Notes under the pieces: generated by a model | Seen by the model: the letters and a program-made list of their open reading frames with translations, nothing else | Databases searched by the model: none | Told to the model about the DNA's origin: nothing | Assembly: GCA_963789565.1 (NCBI GenBank) | Contig: CAWBKX010000002.1 | Span: forward strand, 3,224,001 to 3,288,000 | DNA: 64,000 nt | DNA from: CALAGB01 sp963789565 | GTDB taxonomy: Bacteria > Chloroflexota > Chloroflexia > Thermomicrobiales > Thermomicrobiaceae | Direction of reading: 5' to 3' | Translations under genes and position numbers: made by a program | Shown here: positions 26,696 to 35,370 of the stretch, in pieces | Position numbering within the stretch: position 1 is the stretch's first letter | Layout: the number at the start of each line of letters is the position of its first letter

Positions 26696-28408
26696 GTGGT
26701 TTACGCACCGGTCGGCGAAACGAGAATTGATCCAATCACGCTCGAAGTCCTTTGGAATCGGCTCATTGCCACAGTCAATGAGCAGGCGGCCGCACTGATG
26801 CGAACCTCGTTCACTACGATCGTGCGCGAATCGGGTGATCTGTCGGCCGGGGTGTTCGATACCCGCGGCTACATGATCGCGCAGGCGGTTACGGGTACAC
26901 CGGGACATATCAACTCCATGGCCACCTGCATTCACCACTTCATGGCTGTCTACCCGCCGGAATCGCTCTCGCCGGGCGATGTCATGATCACCAACGATCC
27001 ACAGCAGACCTCCGGACATCTGCATGATTTCACCGTCATCACACCGATTTTCAAAGGCGGCAAGCTGGTCGCGTTTTTCGGGAACACCTGTCACGTCCTC
27101 GATATTGGCGGCCGTGTCTACGGAACGGACGCACACTCCATGTTCGAGGAGGGCTTCTACGTCCCGATCACCAAGATTTTCGTGGCCGGCGAGCCAAATA
27201 CCGAGTTGACGAAGCTCCTAGCGGCCAACGTGCGCACCCCAGAACCGGTTCTGGGGGACATTCACGCGCAGGTAGCTGCCAATGACGTCGGCGGTCGCCA
27301 TCTTTTGGAGTTCATGGAGGAATTCGGTCTCGACGACTTGACCGCCCTCTCCGACGAGATCGTCGAGAGATCCGAACGCGCTATGCGTGCGGCGATCGCC
27401 GCCGTCCCCGACGGCGAATATGAGAACGAGGTCTATTCCGACGGCTATGAAGCACCGGTACTGCTGCACGTGAAGATCACGAAGTCCGGCGACTCGATGC
27501 ACGTTGACTGGGCGGGCAGCAGCATGGAGAGCATTCGCGGCATCAACGTCGTTCTTAACTACACACATGCCTACACGACGTACGCGTTGAAGTGCGCTCT
27601 GGCGCCCGAAGTCCCCAACAATGAAGGCAGTTTTCGACCGGTGACTGTCTCGGCGCCTCCGCGATCGATCCTGAACGCGCTGCGTCCGGCACCGGTGGCA
27701 GGCCGGCACGTCATCGGTCACTTTTTGCCGGGAGCCATCTTTGGTGCAATCGCCGCTGCCTTGCCCAATCGTGTGATGGCTGAGGGAGCCGCGAATATTT
27801 GGTCGATGCAGTTCACTGGATCGAATGAGGATGGCGATCCGTGGACCTACATATGGTTCTCCTCAGGTGGCACCGGAGCAAGACCGACAAAAGACGGCAT
27901 CAGCGCGACGGCGTTCCCCAGCGGCGTGGCTGGCGTGCCGACCGAGGTCATCGAGAGCCTCTCACCGGTCGTGTTTCACTCGCGGGAACTGGTGATTGAT
28001 TCTGGAGGTCCCGGTCGCTTCCGGGGAGGATGCGGCCAGGAGATGCGTGTCACCGTGCGCACCGATCGGCGGTTCACCTTGTCGCCGCTGTTCGACCGCG
28101 TGAAATTTCAGGCCGCCGGATACGAGGGCGGGCAAGCGGGCGGATTCGGCGCTATCGAGGTGAGTGACGGCACATGTTTCGACACCAAGGGAGCGCGTGA
28201 ATACACGCCAGAAGCGGAAATTACGTTCCGCCTGCCCGGTGGTGGCGGCTATTTCGAGCCAACCACACGCGACCCTCAGCATGTCCTCGACGATGTCATC
28301 GACGGCCTCGTTTCCGTCGAGGCTGCGGAGAAGATCTATCGCGTAGCGATCCGAAACGACTCGCTAGACGTAGATCTTGACAAGACTCACCAACTTCGCG
28401 GCCGGTAG
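26696..28408 (+). CDS. Hydantoinase/5-oxoprolinase subunit B (HyuB family)
   Basis: 570 residues from a GTG with a textbook GGAGGT 5 nt upstream. The open frame reaches back into hyuA, but that part lacks family character. IDPITLEVLWNRLIATVNEQ and MRTSFTTIVRESGDLSAGVFD are typical starts, followed by GDVMITNDPQQTSGH, FSSGGTGARPTKDG and GGPGRFRGGCGQEM. Forms the heteromeric enzyme with the A subunit; the two genes are 52 bp apart. No subunit fusion and no regulator gene beside them. Confidence 0.93.
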   Translation: MVYAPVGETRIDPITLEVLWNRLIATVNEQAAALMRTSFTTIVRESGDLSAGVFDTRGYMIAQAVTGTPGHINSMATCIHHFMAVYPPESLSPGDVMITNDPQQTSGHLHDFTVITPIFKGGKLVAFFGNTCHVLDIGGRVYGTDAHSMFEEGFYVPITKIFVAGEPNTELTKLLAANVRTPEPVLGDIHAQVAANDVGGRHLLEFMEEFGLDDLTALSDEIVERSERAMRAAIAAVPDGEYENEVYSDGYEAPVLLHVKITKSGDSMHVDWAGSSMESIRGINVVLNYTHAYTTYALKCALAPEVPNNEGSFRPVTVSAPPRSILNALRPAPVAGRHVIGHFLPGAIFGAIAAALPNRVMAEGAANIWSMQFTGSNEDGDPWTYIWFSSGGTGARPTKDGISATAFPSGVAGVPTEVIESLSPVVFHSRELVIDSGGPGRFRGGCGQEMRVTVRTDRRFTLSPLFDRVKFQAAGYEGGQAGGFGAIEVSDGTCFDTKGAREYTPEAEITFRLPGGGGYFEPTTRDPQHVLDDVIDGLVSVEAAEKIYRVAIRNDSLDVDLDKTHQLRGR

Positions 28409-28526
28409 TTTTCGTGCCGTTCCCATCTCTCGGGATGTCGCCTTGATCGTAGCGCGTGTAATGATATTTGACACAACTGCAAACTCGATCAGGCGTAATT
28501 GTTACAGTGTGAGAACGTACACAAGC

Positions 28527-28555
28527 TTGACAGACGCATTTATGAAACCTAGAAT
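28527..28555 (+). promoter_or_regulatory. Strong sigma-70-type promoter of the oligopeptide-binding gene
   Basis: TTGACA and TAGAAT are separated by exactly 17 bp (6/6 and 5/6 to consensus), the best promoter in the window. It lies in a locally AT-rich stretch of the 376-bp gap after hyuB. The predicted leader is about 220 nt. Another TTGACA at 28468 lacks a -10 at proper distance. Confidence 0.75.
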
Positions 28556-28746
28556 ACGCGAGTTGTTTTTCGCGAATTCACGCCGGTGGTTGCCGACCCG
28601 CAACGGGCAGTGACGGCAGTCTCGCAATCGTGCATGCGCTGTGTGGCATATGCAGTTTACCGAGATCCTGAAGACGAGGAGGTGTTGAGGCCGGCCCCAA
28701 TCGATCAATCTACAACTCGAGACCTTACGAGTCTAGATCCAAAGGG

Positions 28747-28765
28747 TTGTGGCATACGGCCACAA
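28747..28765 (+). other. Leader hairpin 4 nt upstream of the ribosome site
   Basis: TTGTGGC and GCCACAA form a perfect 7-bp stem with a 5-nt loop, ending four bases before the AGGAGGAG that serves the binding-protein gene. It could protect the 5' end or modulate ribosome access. I see no known riboswitch class in the rest of the leader. Confidence 0.5.
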
Positions 28766-28784
28766 TTGTAGGAGGAGAACCCGC

Positions 28785-30710
28785 ATGGAAGACCAAGGCC
28801 TTCGAAATCTTTATGAGCAGGCCATGACCGGCGCGCTCAATCGTCGACAGGTGCTCAAACGCGCGGTCGCGCTCGGCTTGAGTGCTCCGGCCATCGCGGC
28901 GCTGCTTGCGGCGTGCGGCAGCTCGAACAAGACCACGCCGACCACCGCGTCCGCGTCGACCGCGACCTCGAGCAGCGGTGGCACCACACCTGCGGCCACG
29001 ACCGCCGCGACGTCCACCTCCGCCGCGACAACAGCCGCGTCTCCCGCAGCCACCACCGCTTCTACGACCACGGCCGGTGCGGGACGGGGCAAGGGCGACA
29101 CCCTCAACCTCCTGTGGTGGCAGGCACCGACGATCCTCAACGGTCACCTGGCCCAGGGCACCAAGGACTTCGACGCCTCGTGCGTCGTCCTCGAGCCGCT
29201 GGCCTGGTTCGACAAGGACGGCAACATTGTGCCGGTCCTGGCCGCTGAGATCCCCAGTCTCGACAACGGTGGCGTGGCTCAGGATGGTATGAGCGTCACC
29301 TGGAAGTTGAAGTCGGGCGTCAAGTGGTCGGATGGTGAAGACTTCACCGCCGACGACGTGAAGTTCACCTTCGAGTACGTCAGTAACCCTGACACGGCCG
29401 CCACGACCGCCGGAAACTTCAAAGTGATCGACTCGGTGGATGCGGTTGACGCCACCACCGTCAAGGTCAACTTCAAGAACCCGACGCCGGGATGGTACGC
29501 GGTCTTCTGCGGCGCGTATGGCTACATCCTGCCGCAGCACATTCTGAAGGACTCGGTCGGTACCGCCGCCCGCGACGCGCCGTTCAACCTCAAGCCGATC
29601 GGCACCGGTGCCTATAAAGTGGATGAGTTCCAGTCGGGCGACCACGTCTCGTACTCGATCAATGACAACTTCCGCGAGGCGGACAAGCCCTACTTCAAGA
29701 CCGTCTATCTCAAGGGTGGTGGCGACGCGACCAGTGCGGCGCGCGCTTGCATCCAGACCGGCGAAGTCGACTACGCCTGGAACCTGCAGGTTGAGTGGGG
29801 CGTGCTTCAGTCGCTTGCAGCCGATGCCAATCCGGGAGCACTCGTTATCTATCCCGGAACCGGTGTCGAGCGCATCCTGGTCAACCTGACCGACCCCAAC
29901 AAAGACGTGAACGGTGAGAAGTCGAGCGTTCAGGCGCCGCATCCGTTCCAGGCGGACCTGGCAGTCCGGCAGGCCTATGCGCTGGCCATTCAGCGCGACA
30001 CCATGGCGACCCAGCTCTACGGCGATACCGGTGTCGTGACCTCCAATGTCCTGACCGGTCCGACGGCCTTCGTCTCCAAGAACACGTCCTGGAAGTTCGA
30101 CGTCGCTGCCGCCAACACCCTGTTGGACGGTGCCGGTTGGGCCAAGAGCGGCAGCACGCGCTCCAAGGGCGGCGTGGATATGAAGGTCGTCTATCAGACG
30201 TCGGTCAACTCCTTGCGCCAGAAGGAGCAGGAGATCGTGAAGCAGGGCTTCGCGCAGATCGGCGTGGATGTGACCATCAAGTCGGTGGATGCCAGCGTCT
30301 ACTTCTCGTCAGATGCCGGCAACAACGACACGGCGTCGCACTTCTATACCGACCTCGAGATGTACACCAACGGCCCATCGACACCATACCCGTTGGACTA
30401 CATGGTCTCGTGGTGGGGTGATCCGTCGAACCTGGCACAGAAGTCCAACTCCTGGGCTGGGAACAACACCGAGCGCTGGCAGAACGCCGACTACGACAAG
30501 GCGTACACTGCCGCGCAGACGGAGCTCGACCCGACCAAGCAGGCGCCCCTCTTCGTCACCATGAACGACCTAGTGGTCAATCAGGTGGTGGAGATCCCGC
30601 TGATTCAGCGCAACGGCGCCTCCGCGGCCAACAAGAAGCTGCAGAACCTGGCACTGTCTACCTGGTCATCGGAGCTCTGGAACCTGATGAACTGGACGAT
30701 GGGCAGCTAG
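28785..30710 (+). CDS. ABC transporter substrate-binding lipoprotein, family 5 (oligopeptide type)
   Basis: 641 residues. The N-terminus NRRQVLKRAVALGLSAPA ends in a lipobox LAAC, so it is a lipoprotein; the twin Arg suggests possible Tat export. A Thr/Ser/Ala-rich linker of about 50 residues follows. The mature domain has the SBP_bac_5 text (LKSGVKWSDGEDFTADDVKFTFEYV; GTGAYKVDEFQSGDHVSYSINDNF; VRQAYALAIQRD). It binds peptides or similar solutes outside the membrane for the two permeases encoded downstream. AGGAGGAG supports the ATG. Ligand unknown; the neighbouring HyuAB genes hint at a cyclic amide or peptide. Confidence 0.92.
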   Translation: MEDQGLRNLYEQAMTGALNRRQVLKRAVALGLSAPAIAALLAACGSSNKTTPTTASASTATSSSGGTTPAATTAATSTSAATTAASPAATTASTTTAGAGRGKGDTLNLLWWQAPTILNGHLAQGTKDFDASCVVLEPLAWFDKDGNIVPVLAAEIPSLDNGGVAQDGMSVTWKLKSGVKWSDGEDFTADDVKFTFEYVSNPDTAATTAGNFKVIDSVDAVDATTVKVNFKNPTPGWYAVFCGAYGYILPQHILKDSVGTAARDAPFNLKPIGTGAYKVDEFQSGDHVSYSINDNFREADKPYFKTVYLKGGGDATSAARACIQTGEVDYAWNLQVEWGVLQSLAADANPGALVIYPGTGVERILVNLTDPNKDVNGEKSSVQAPHPFQADLAVRQAYALAIQRDTMATQLYGDTGVVTSNVLTGPTAFVSKNTSWKFDVAAANTLLDGAGWAKSGSTRSKGGVDMKVVYQTSVNSLRQKEQEIVKQGFAQIGVDVTIKSVDASVYFSSDAGNNDTASHFYTDLEMYTNGPSTPYPLDYMVSWWGDPSNLAQKSNSWAGNNTERWQNADYDKAYTAAQTELDPTKQAPLFVTMNDLVVNQVVEIPLIQRNGASAANKKLQNLALSTWSSELWNLMNWTMGS

Positions 30711-30742
30711 CGACCGCATAGAGCGACGTTTCTGCGAGTCAA

Positions 30743-30779
30743 CGACGACGGCGCGAGGAGTCTACCCGCGCCGTCGTCG
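30743..30779 (+). terminator. Perfect 13-bp GC-rich hairpin after the binding-protein gene
   Basis: CGACGACGGCGCG and its complement flank an 11-nt loop. No U-run follows (CATTC). It may be a U-less terminator or, because permease genes follow on the same strand, a 3' stabiliser giving more binding protein than permease. The remainder of the 332-bp gap up to 31042 has no gene I can support. Confidence 0.6.
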
Positions 30780-31042
30780 CATTCAAACGGGCACGTTTCG
30801 GAGTCTCGCCATACTCGGGTGTTCGAACAGAATCGCCGTCAATCGCCGTGTCAGGATCGGCCGTTACACAGCCCAGACCATGAATTAGACGGCAAATCCA
30901 GGGGTGACGGTCGGACTTTGAGCATGATATGATGACCTTCATTGGCGAGTGATAATCGACGCACTCCGACGAACAGCCCGTCTCACCTTCAGCGAGTCGT
31001 CAGCATGCCTGACGGCAACACAAGTGGGGAGAAGATGTTTCG

Positions 31043-32002
31043 ATGACCAGGTATCTTATTCGTCGAATATTGGTGGCAATACCTACCCTCATTGCCATCA
31101 GTATGGTCATCTTCACGATTCTTGCGCTTGCTCCTGGCGATCCGCTGTCTGAATTCGCACTCAACCCTTCGGTTCCTCCCGCAGTACGCCAGCAGATTCG
31201 CAAGAGCATGGGACTCGACGATCCGATTCCAGTTCGTTACGCGAAGTGGTTCACCTCAGTTCTTCACGGCGACTTCGGCTACTCATTCCAGACTCGCGCC
31301 CCAGTTATGAAACAGATCAAGCAGCGCCTGCCAGTCACGCTCATCGTGATTGGAAGCTCATATCTGATCTCGATTTTGTTAGCGATACCCATCGGGATAA
31401 TCGGGGCGGTCAAACAGTATTCGCTGTTTGACAACATCGCCACGACCGTCTCATTCATTGGGTTCTCGTTACCCACGTTCTTTACCGGGCTGTTATTTAT
31501 CATCTTATTCACCATCAAGCTCGGTTGGTTCCCAATGATTTATAGATCGAACATAGATACCCCCGGCTTAGCCGGGGCATGGGAGCACATTAAGCAGACT
31601 CTCATGCCGATCACCGTGCTGGCGCTGTTCCAAACGGCCACACTTTCACGGTACGTTCGTGCATCGATGCTGGAAGTCATCCATCAGGATTACGTCCGCA
31701 CCGCACGAGCGAAGGGTCTGCATGAGGGTTCGGTCATCAACCGCCATGCGCTGCGCAACGCCCTCATCCCGGTCATCACCATCATCGCCCTTGGCGTTCC
31801 GGGTGTCTTCACCGGCGCCGTGGTGACCGAGCAAATCTTTCGCGTTCCAGGAATTGGGTCGTTGCTGATTACGGCGATCAACGCGAGTGATACACCGGTG
31901 GTAATGGCAATCGCGTTCATCTTCGCGGTGCTGGTCGTGATCTTCAATCTGGTCGCGGACATTCTGTACGGCGTGTTCGATCCACGGATCAAGTACTCGT
32001 AG
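31043..32002 (+). CDS. ABC transporter permease, DppB/OppB type
   Basis: 319 residues, about six transmembrane segments. MTRYLIRRILVAIPTLIAIS is the typical DppB start, with FTILALAPGDPL after it, and the ATPase-docking EAA loop appears as VRTARAKGLHEGSVINRHALRNALIPVI. GGGGAG precedes the ATG. It pairs with the next gene to form the channel for the lipoprotein encoded upstream. Confidence 0.94.
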   Translation: MTRYLIRRILVAIPTLIAISMVIFTILALAPGDPLSEFALNPSVPPAVRQQIRKSMGLDDPIPVRYAKWFTSVLHGDFGYSFQTRAPVMKQIKQRLPVTLIVIGSSYLISILLAIPIGIIGAVKQYSLFDNIATTVSFIGFSLPTFFTGLLFIILFTIKLGWFPMIYRSNIDTPGLAGAWEHIKQTLMPITVLALFQTATLSRYVRASMLEVIHQDYVRTARAKGLHEGSVINRHALRNALIPVITIIALGVPGVFTGAVVTEQIFRVPGIGSLLITAINASDTPVVMAIAFIFAVLVVIFNLVADILYGVFDPRIKYS

Positions 32003-32034
32003 GCCGCTGGGCTTGACAGTGAGGAGGGGTCCTG

Positions 32035-32997
32035 ATGTCAGAGGTCACTGAACAACGAGCCCAGTCATCGTCCGAAGCGGGCGCTGGCGCCGCGGCTCTT
32101 ACCGAGTTGCGCTCGAAAAAAGCACGTTCACTCTGGAGTGACGCGTTCAGACAGTTCAGGCGTCACCGCCTGGCTATGGCCGGGTCAGTCGTAATGATCG
32201 TCATTCTCCTGGCCACTATTGTCGGTTATCCGCTGTGGGGCCACAGTTACGCGTACTTCAGCTTTTCCGATTCCTATAAGAGCATCTCCTTTGCTCACCC
32301 CATGGGGACGGACGATCTCGGCCATGACGCGTTCGCGCGTGTCCTCTGGGGCGGTCGTGTGTCGATCGCAGTCGGGATCGTAGCCGCTCTCGTGGCCATC
32401 ACGCTCGGTACGGTGGTCGGTGCGATCGCTGGCTACTTCGGCGGATTCACTGATTCGCTGCTGATGCGTATCACCGACATGTTCATTTCCCTGCCGACCC
32501 TTCCGCTGCTGTTGTTGGTCATCTATCTCTTCCAAGACAGCATGCGAAACCGGTTCGGTAGTATTTTGGGCACGTTCATATTGATCGTGTTCATTATCGG
32601 CGCGTTGAACTGGATGCCGGTGTCGCGACTTGTTCGTGGCTCGTTCCTCTCCCTCAAAGAGAAAGAGTTCATCGAGGCCGCACGGAGCGTTGGCGTCAGC
32701 ACACCGTCCATTATCTTCAAGCACATCCTGCCGAACGTGTTGAGCCCGGTCATCGTGGCCGCTACGTTGGGTGTAGCACAGGCGATCATCACGGAGTCGA
32801 CGCTGTCGTTCCTGGGTCTTGGTTTCCCGCCGGACACGCCGTCCTGGGGCCGTCTGCTGAACGATGGGCAGAACTTCATCCAGATCGCACCGTTGATGGT
32901 TATCTTCCCCGGTATGGCGATCTTCCTGACGGTGCTCAGCATCAATTACGTTGGTGACGGATTGCGCGACGCGCTCGATCCGCGCCGTATGGGCTAA
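32035..32997 (+). CDS. ABC transporter permease, DppC/OppC type
   Basis: 320 residues. A cytoplasmic N-terminus and one membrane helix (MAGSVVMIVILLATIVGYPL) are followed by HPMGTDDLGHDAFARVLWGG, the DppC signature, and the EAA loop EAARSVGVSTPSIIFKHILPN. GAGGAGGGG precedes the ATG, 32 bp after the partner permease. No ATP-binding subunit follows: the next gene is thrC. The ATPases must be encoded elsewhere or shared. Confidence 0.94.
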   Translation: MSEVTEQRAQSSSEAGAGAAALTELRSKKARSLWSDAFRQFRRHRLAMAGSVVMIVILLATIVGYPLWGHSYAYFSFSDSYKSISFAHPMGTDDLGHDAFARVLWGGRVSIAVGIVAALVAITLGTVVGAIAGYFGGFTDSLLMRITDMFISLPTLPLLLLVIYLFQDSMRNRFGSILGTFILIVFIIGALNWMPVSRLVRGSFLSLKEKEFIEAARSVGVSTPSIIFKHILPNVLSPVIVAATLGVAQAIITESTLSFLGLGFPPDTPSWGRLLNDGQNFIQIAPLMVIFPGMAIFLTVLSINYVGDGLRDALDPRRMG

Positions 32998-33032
32998 CCG
33001 TTCGATCGCTCGATCAAACTCGGACTCGAAAG

Positions 33033-33059
33033 GATGGCACAGGCATCGCCTGTGCCATC
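33033..33059 (+). terminator. Perfect 12-bp hairpin after the permease operon
   Basis: GATGGCACAGGC and GCCTGTGCCATC with a 3-nt loop, 36 bp after the permease stop, followed by TTGCTG with no real U-run. An in-frame ATG for thrC falls inside its left arm, which argues against that ATG as the start. Confidence 0.65.
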
Positions 33060-33096
33060 TTGCTGCAATAATGACCCACGGCTGAGAGGATCGTTC

Positions 33097-34359
33097 GTGT
33101 ATCTTCGGTGTATGGACTGCGGTCAGCAATTCCCCGCGCGTGGCGTGCGAACGCGGTGCGATTGTGGCGGCCTACTGGACGTCATTCTTGAGTTCGGTGA
33201 GTCGCTCTCGACGGCCACGTTTGACGTGCGCCTCGGCAGTCGCCATCCGCTGGATCGGAGTGGCGTCTGGCGCTTCCGCGAGCTGTTGCCGAGCATCCCA
33301 CCCGAATCAGTGGTGACGAAACCGGAAGGCAACACGAACCTGTACGAGACTGCGCAGCTTTCCGCATATGGCGGTGTTGAGCGTCTCGTCCTCAAGCATG
33401 AAGGCGAGAACCCGACTGGATCCTTCAAGGATCGCGGGATGACGGTCGCCGCCAGTCATGCAAACTGGGTGGGCGCGAAGATGGTCGCGTGCGCGTCGAC
33501 GGGAAATACCTCCGCCTCCGTCGCGGCATACGCGGCGCTGGCCGGAATACCGTCCATGGTCTTCATCCCAGAGGGAAAGATTTCCGCGGCCAAGCTCGGC
33601 CAGACGATTGCCTACGGCGCCAAGATCGTGCAGGTGCGCGGCGATTTCGACGCGGCCATGAAGCTCGTCGAGGAGGCGTGCGGTGCGCACGACATTTATC
33701 TGCTCAATTCGATCAATCCGTTCAGGCTTGAAGGGCAGAAGACGATCTTTTACGACCTTCTGCAGCAGCTGGAATGGCGAGTTCCCGATTGGGTTGTCAT
33801 GCCCGGAGGGAACCTCGGAAACACCAGCGCAATCGGTCGCGCACTGTCGGATCTTGGTGACGCAGGTGTCTTGACGAAGACGCCGCGCATCGCCGTCATC
33901 CAAGCAGCGGGGGCGGCACCATTCTACGAAGCGTTCGTGAGCGATTTCCGCAGCTACGAGCCGGTCGAAGCAGTGACAGTCGCGTCGGCCATTCGGATTG
34001 GGAATCCAGTCAGCTATGCGCGCGCTCGCCGGTCGATCGAGCAAACGAACGGAGTTGTTGAAGTCGTCACTGACGACGAATTACTGGATGCTAAGGCGAT
34101 GATCGACCGCGCTGGTATCGGCTGCGAACCTGCTTCGGCGACCACGCTGGCCGGGCTACGCAAGCTGACTCGGTCCGGAACGATCCCGAAGACCGCGTTC
34201 GTGGCCGGATATCTCACCGGTCATCTGATGAAGGATTCCGATGTCGTGATGGAGTACCACCTGGGAGTTGGGTCGGAAGGTCGACCGCTGGCAAATCGAC
34301 CCATTGTGATCGATCCGACGCTGGAGGCGCTGGAGAGGGTTCTGGACGGTGCGATTTAG
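33097..34359 (+). CDS. thrC: Threonine synthase
   Basis: 420 residues from a GTG with GAGAGGA 7 nt upstream. The ATG 63 nt before it is buried in a terminator-like hairpin and would add residues foreign to the family. The protein begins with a Cys knuckle (YLRCMDCGQQF...CDCGG), has the PLP lysine in NPTGSFKDRGMT and the phosphate-binding GNLGNTSAIG. It converts O-phosphohomoserine to threonine. Overlaps thrB by 11 bp. No homoserine dehydrogenase gene is nearby. Confidence 0.95.
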   Translation: MYLRCMDCGQQFPARGVRTRCDCGGLLDVILEFGESLSTATFDVRLGSRHPLDRSGVWRFRELLPSIPPESVVTKPEGNTNLYETAQLSAYGGVERLVLKHEGENPTGSFKDRGMTVAASHANWVGAKMVACASTGNTSASVAAYAALAGIPSMVFIPEGKISAAKLGQTIAYGAKIVQVRGDFDAAMKLVEEACGAHDIYLLNSINPFRLEGQKTIFYDLLQQLEWRVPDWVVMPGGNLGNTSAIGRALSDLGDAGVLTKTPRIAVIQAAGAAPFYEAFVSDFRSYEPVEAVTVASAIRIGNPVSYARARRSIEQTNGVVEVVTDDELLDAKAMIDRAGIGCEPASATTLAGLRKLTRSGTIPKTAFVAGYLTGHLMKDSDVVMEYHLGVGSEGRPLANRPIVIDPTLEALERVLDGAI

Positions 34360-35266
34360 CGTCAAGGTTCCAGCATCGAGCGCCAACCTGGGATCGGGTT
34401 TCGACACGCTTGCGGTCGCGCTCAACCTCTTCACTGAGCTCGAGGTCGAATCTGGGGGTCAGGGGATCCGCATCGACGGCGGACCCGATTTGGCCGGCGG
34501 CGACAACATGATTCAGCATGGGATCGAGATCGCCGCTCGAGACGCGCAATTGGTGGTGCCGAGCTGTTGGATTCGCGTGTCGTCCGACATCCCCGTCGCC
34601 CGTGGTCTCGGAAGTTCGGCGACAGCGCTGATCGCCGGCCTCGTTGTCGGGAATCACTTGATGGAGCAGCCGCTCTCCGATCAGCGACTGTTCGAGTTGG
34701 CAACTGAAGTCGAAGGACATGGCGACAACGTATCCGCGTCCCTCTTTGGTGGGGTGACGCTCTCTCTTATCAGTGATCGGGGCGTTCTCTATCGACGAGT
34801 TCCGGTGAATGGCGATTTGCGCGTGGTGGTTTTCATTCCCGATGCGCTCGCGTTTACCTCTGACGCGCGCGCCGTGGTGCCTGCCAGCATACCTCGCAGC
34901 GACGCCGTCGCGAACCTCGGACGAGCATCACTGCTGGTGCTGTCGTTGATGCAGGGGGATTTTGCGGCGTTCGGCGAGGCGATGCGTGATTCCATGCACC
35001 AGCCCTATCGCGCGGCGCTCTTCCCGCACGTCGAACCCATGATCGCAGCAGCGGCCGCGGCTGGAGCTCACGGTGCCTGCCTGAGCGGGGCTGGTCCATC
35101 AGTGCTCTCATTTGTCGATGCGGAAAGCGCATCCGATGTCGCGGCGGCACTCGATGAAGTCGCAGTTCGCGTGGGTGTCCCGGGCACGGCTCGCCTGCTC
35201 GACATCGAATACGAAGGCGCGGCGATTCTCCAAGCGGTCGCACGACGCGAGAACGGCTTTCATTGA
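34349..35266 (+). CDS. thrB: Homoserine kinase
   Basis: 305 residues from a GTG inside the end of thrC, with GGAGAGGG upstream, so the two are translationally coupled. VPASSANLGSGFDTLAVAL and the GHMP ATP loop PVARGLGSSATALIAG identify it; SGAGPSVLSF is the C-terminal GHMP motif. It makes the substrate for ThrC. The last codons and the stop fall inside one arm of a 41-nt inverted repeat, so the C-terminus (RRENGFH) may be a recent replacement. Confidence 0.95.
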   Translation: MRFSVKVPASSANLGSGFDTLAVALNLFTELEVESGGQGIRIDGGPDLAGGDNMIQHGIEIAARDAQLVVPSCWIRVSSDIPVARGLGSSATALIAGLVVGNHLMEQPLSDQRLFELATEVEGHGDNVSASLFGGVTLSLISDRGVLYRRVPVNGDLRVVVFIPDALAFTSDARAVVPASIPRSDAVANLGRASLLVLSLMQGDFAAFGEAMRDSMHQPYRAALFPHVEPMIAAAAAAGAHGACLSGAGPSVLSFVDAESASDVAAALDEVAVRVGVPGTARLLDIEYEGAAILQAVARRENGFH

Positions 35267-35299
35267 TTGTCGCCGCGACATCGGAAGCGCTTTCCGCAT
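35118..35299. repeat. 41-nt near-perfect inverted repeat across the 3' end of thrB
   Basis: The 41 bases at 35118-35158 reappear in inverse complement at 35259-35299 with four mismatches (37/41). The arms share ATGCGGAAAGCGC and TCCGATGTCGCGGCG, and a 100-nt spacer separates them. The left arm is internal coding sequence of thrB; the right arm contains its stop codon. The mRNA could form a very long stem. No transposase or terminal-repeat features accompany it. Confidence 0.85.
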
Positions 35300-35370
35300 A
35301 GTGATGAGCGTTCTCGGGATGCCGTTACGACAAAACCGCACGGCGAGGCGTGTGACCGCATCGGTCTTAC

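Noticed and set aside
28468..28473. Second TTGACA upstream of the binding-protein gene
   Set aside because: The nearest TAATT is 22 bp away; the 28527 promoter is much better.
28725..29942. 405-codon open frame antisense to the binding-protein gene
   Set aside because: Gly/Arg-rich translation produced by the Thr/Ala linker on the other strand.
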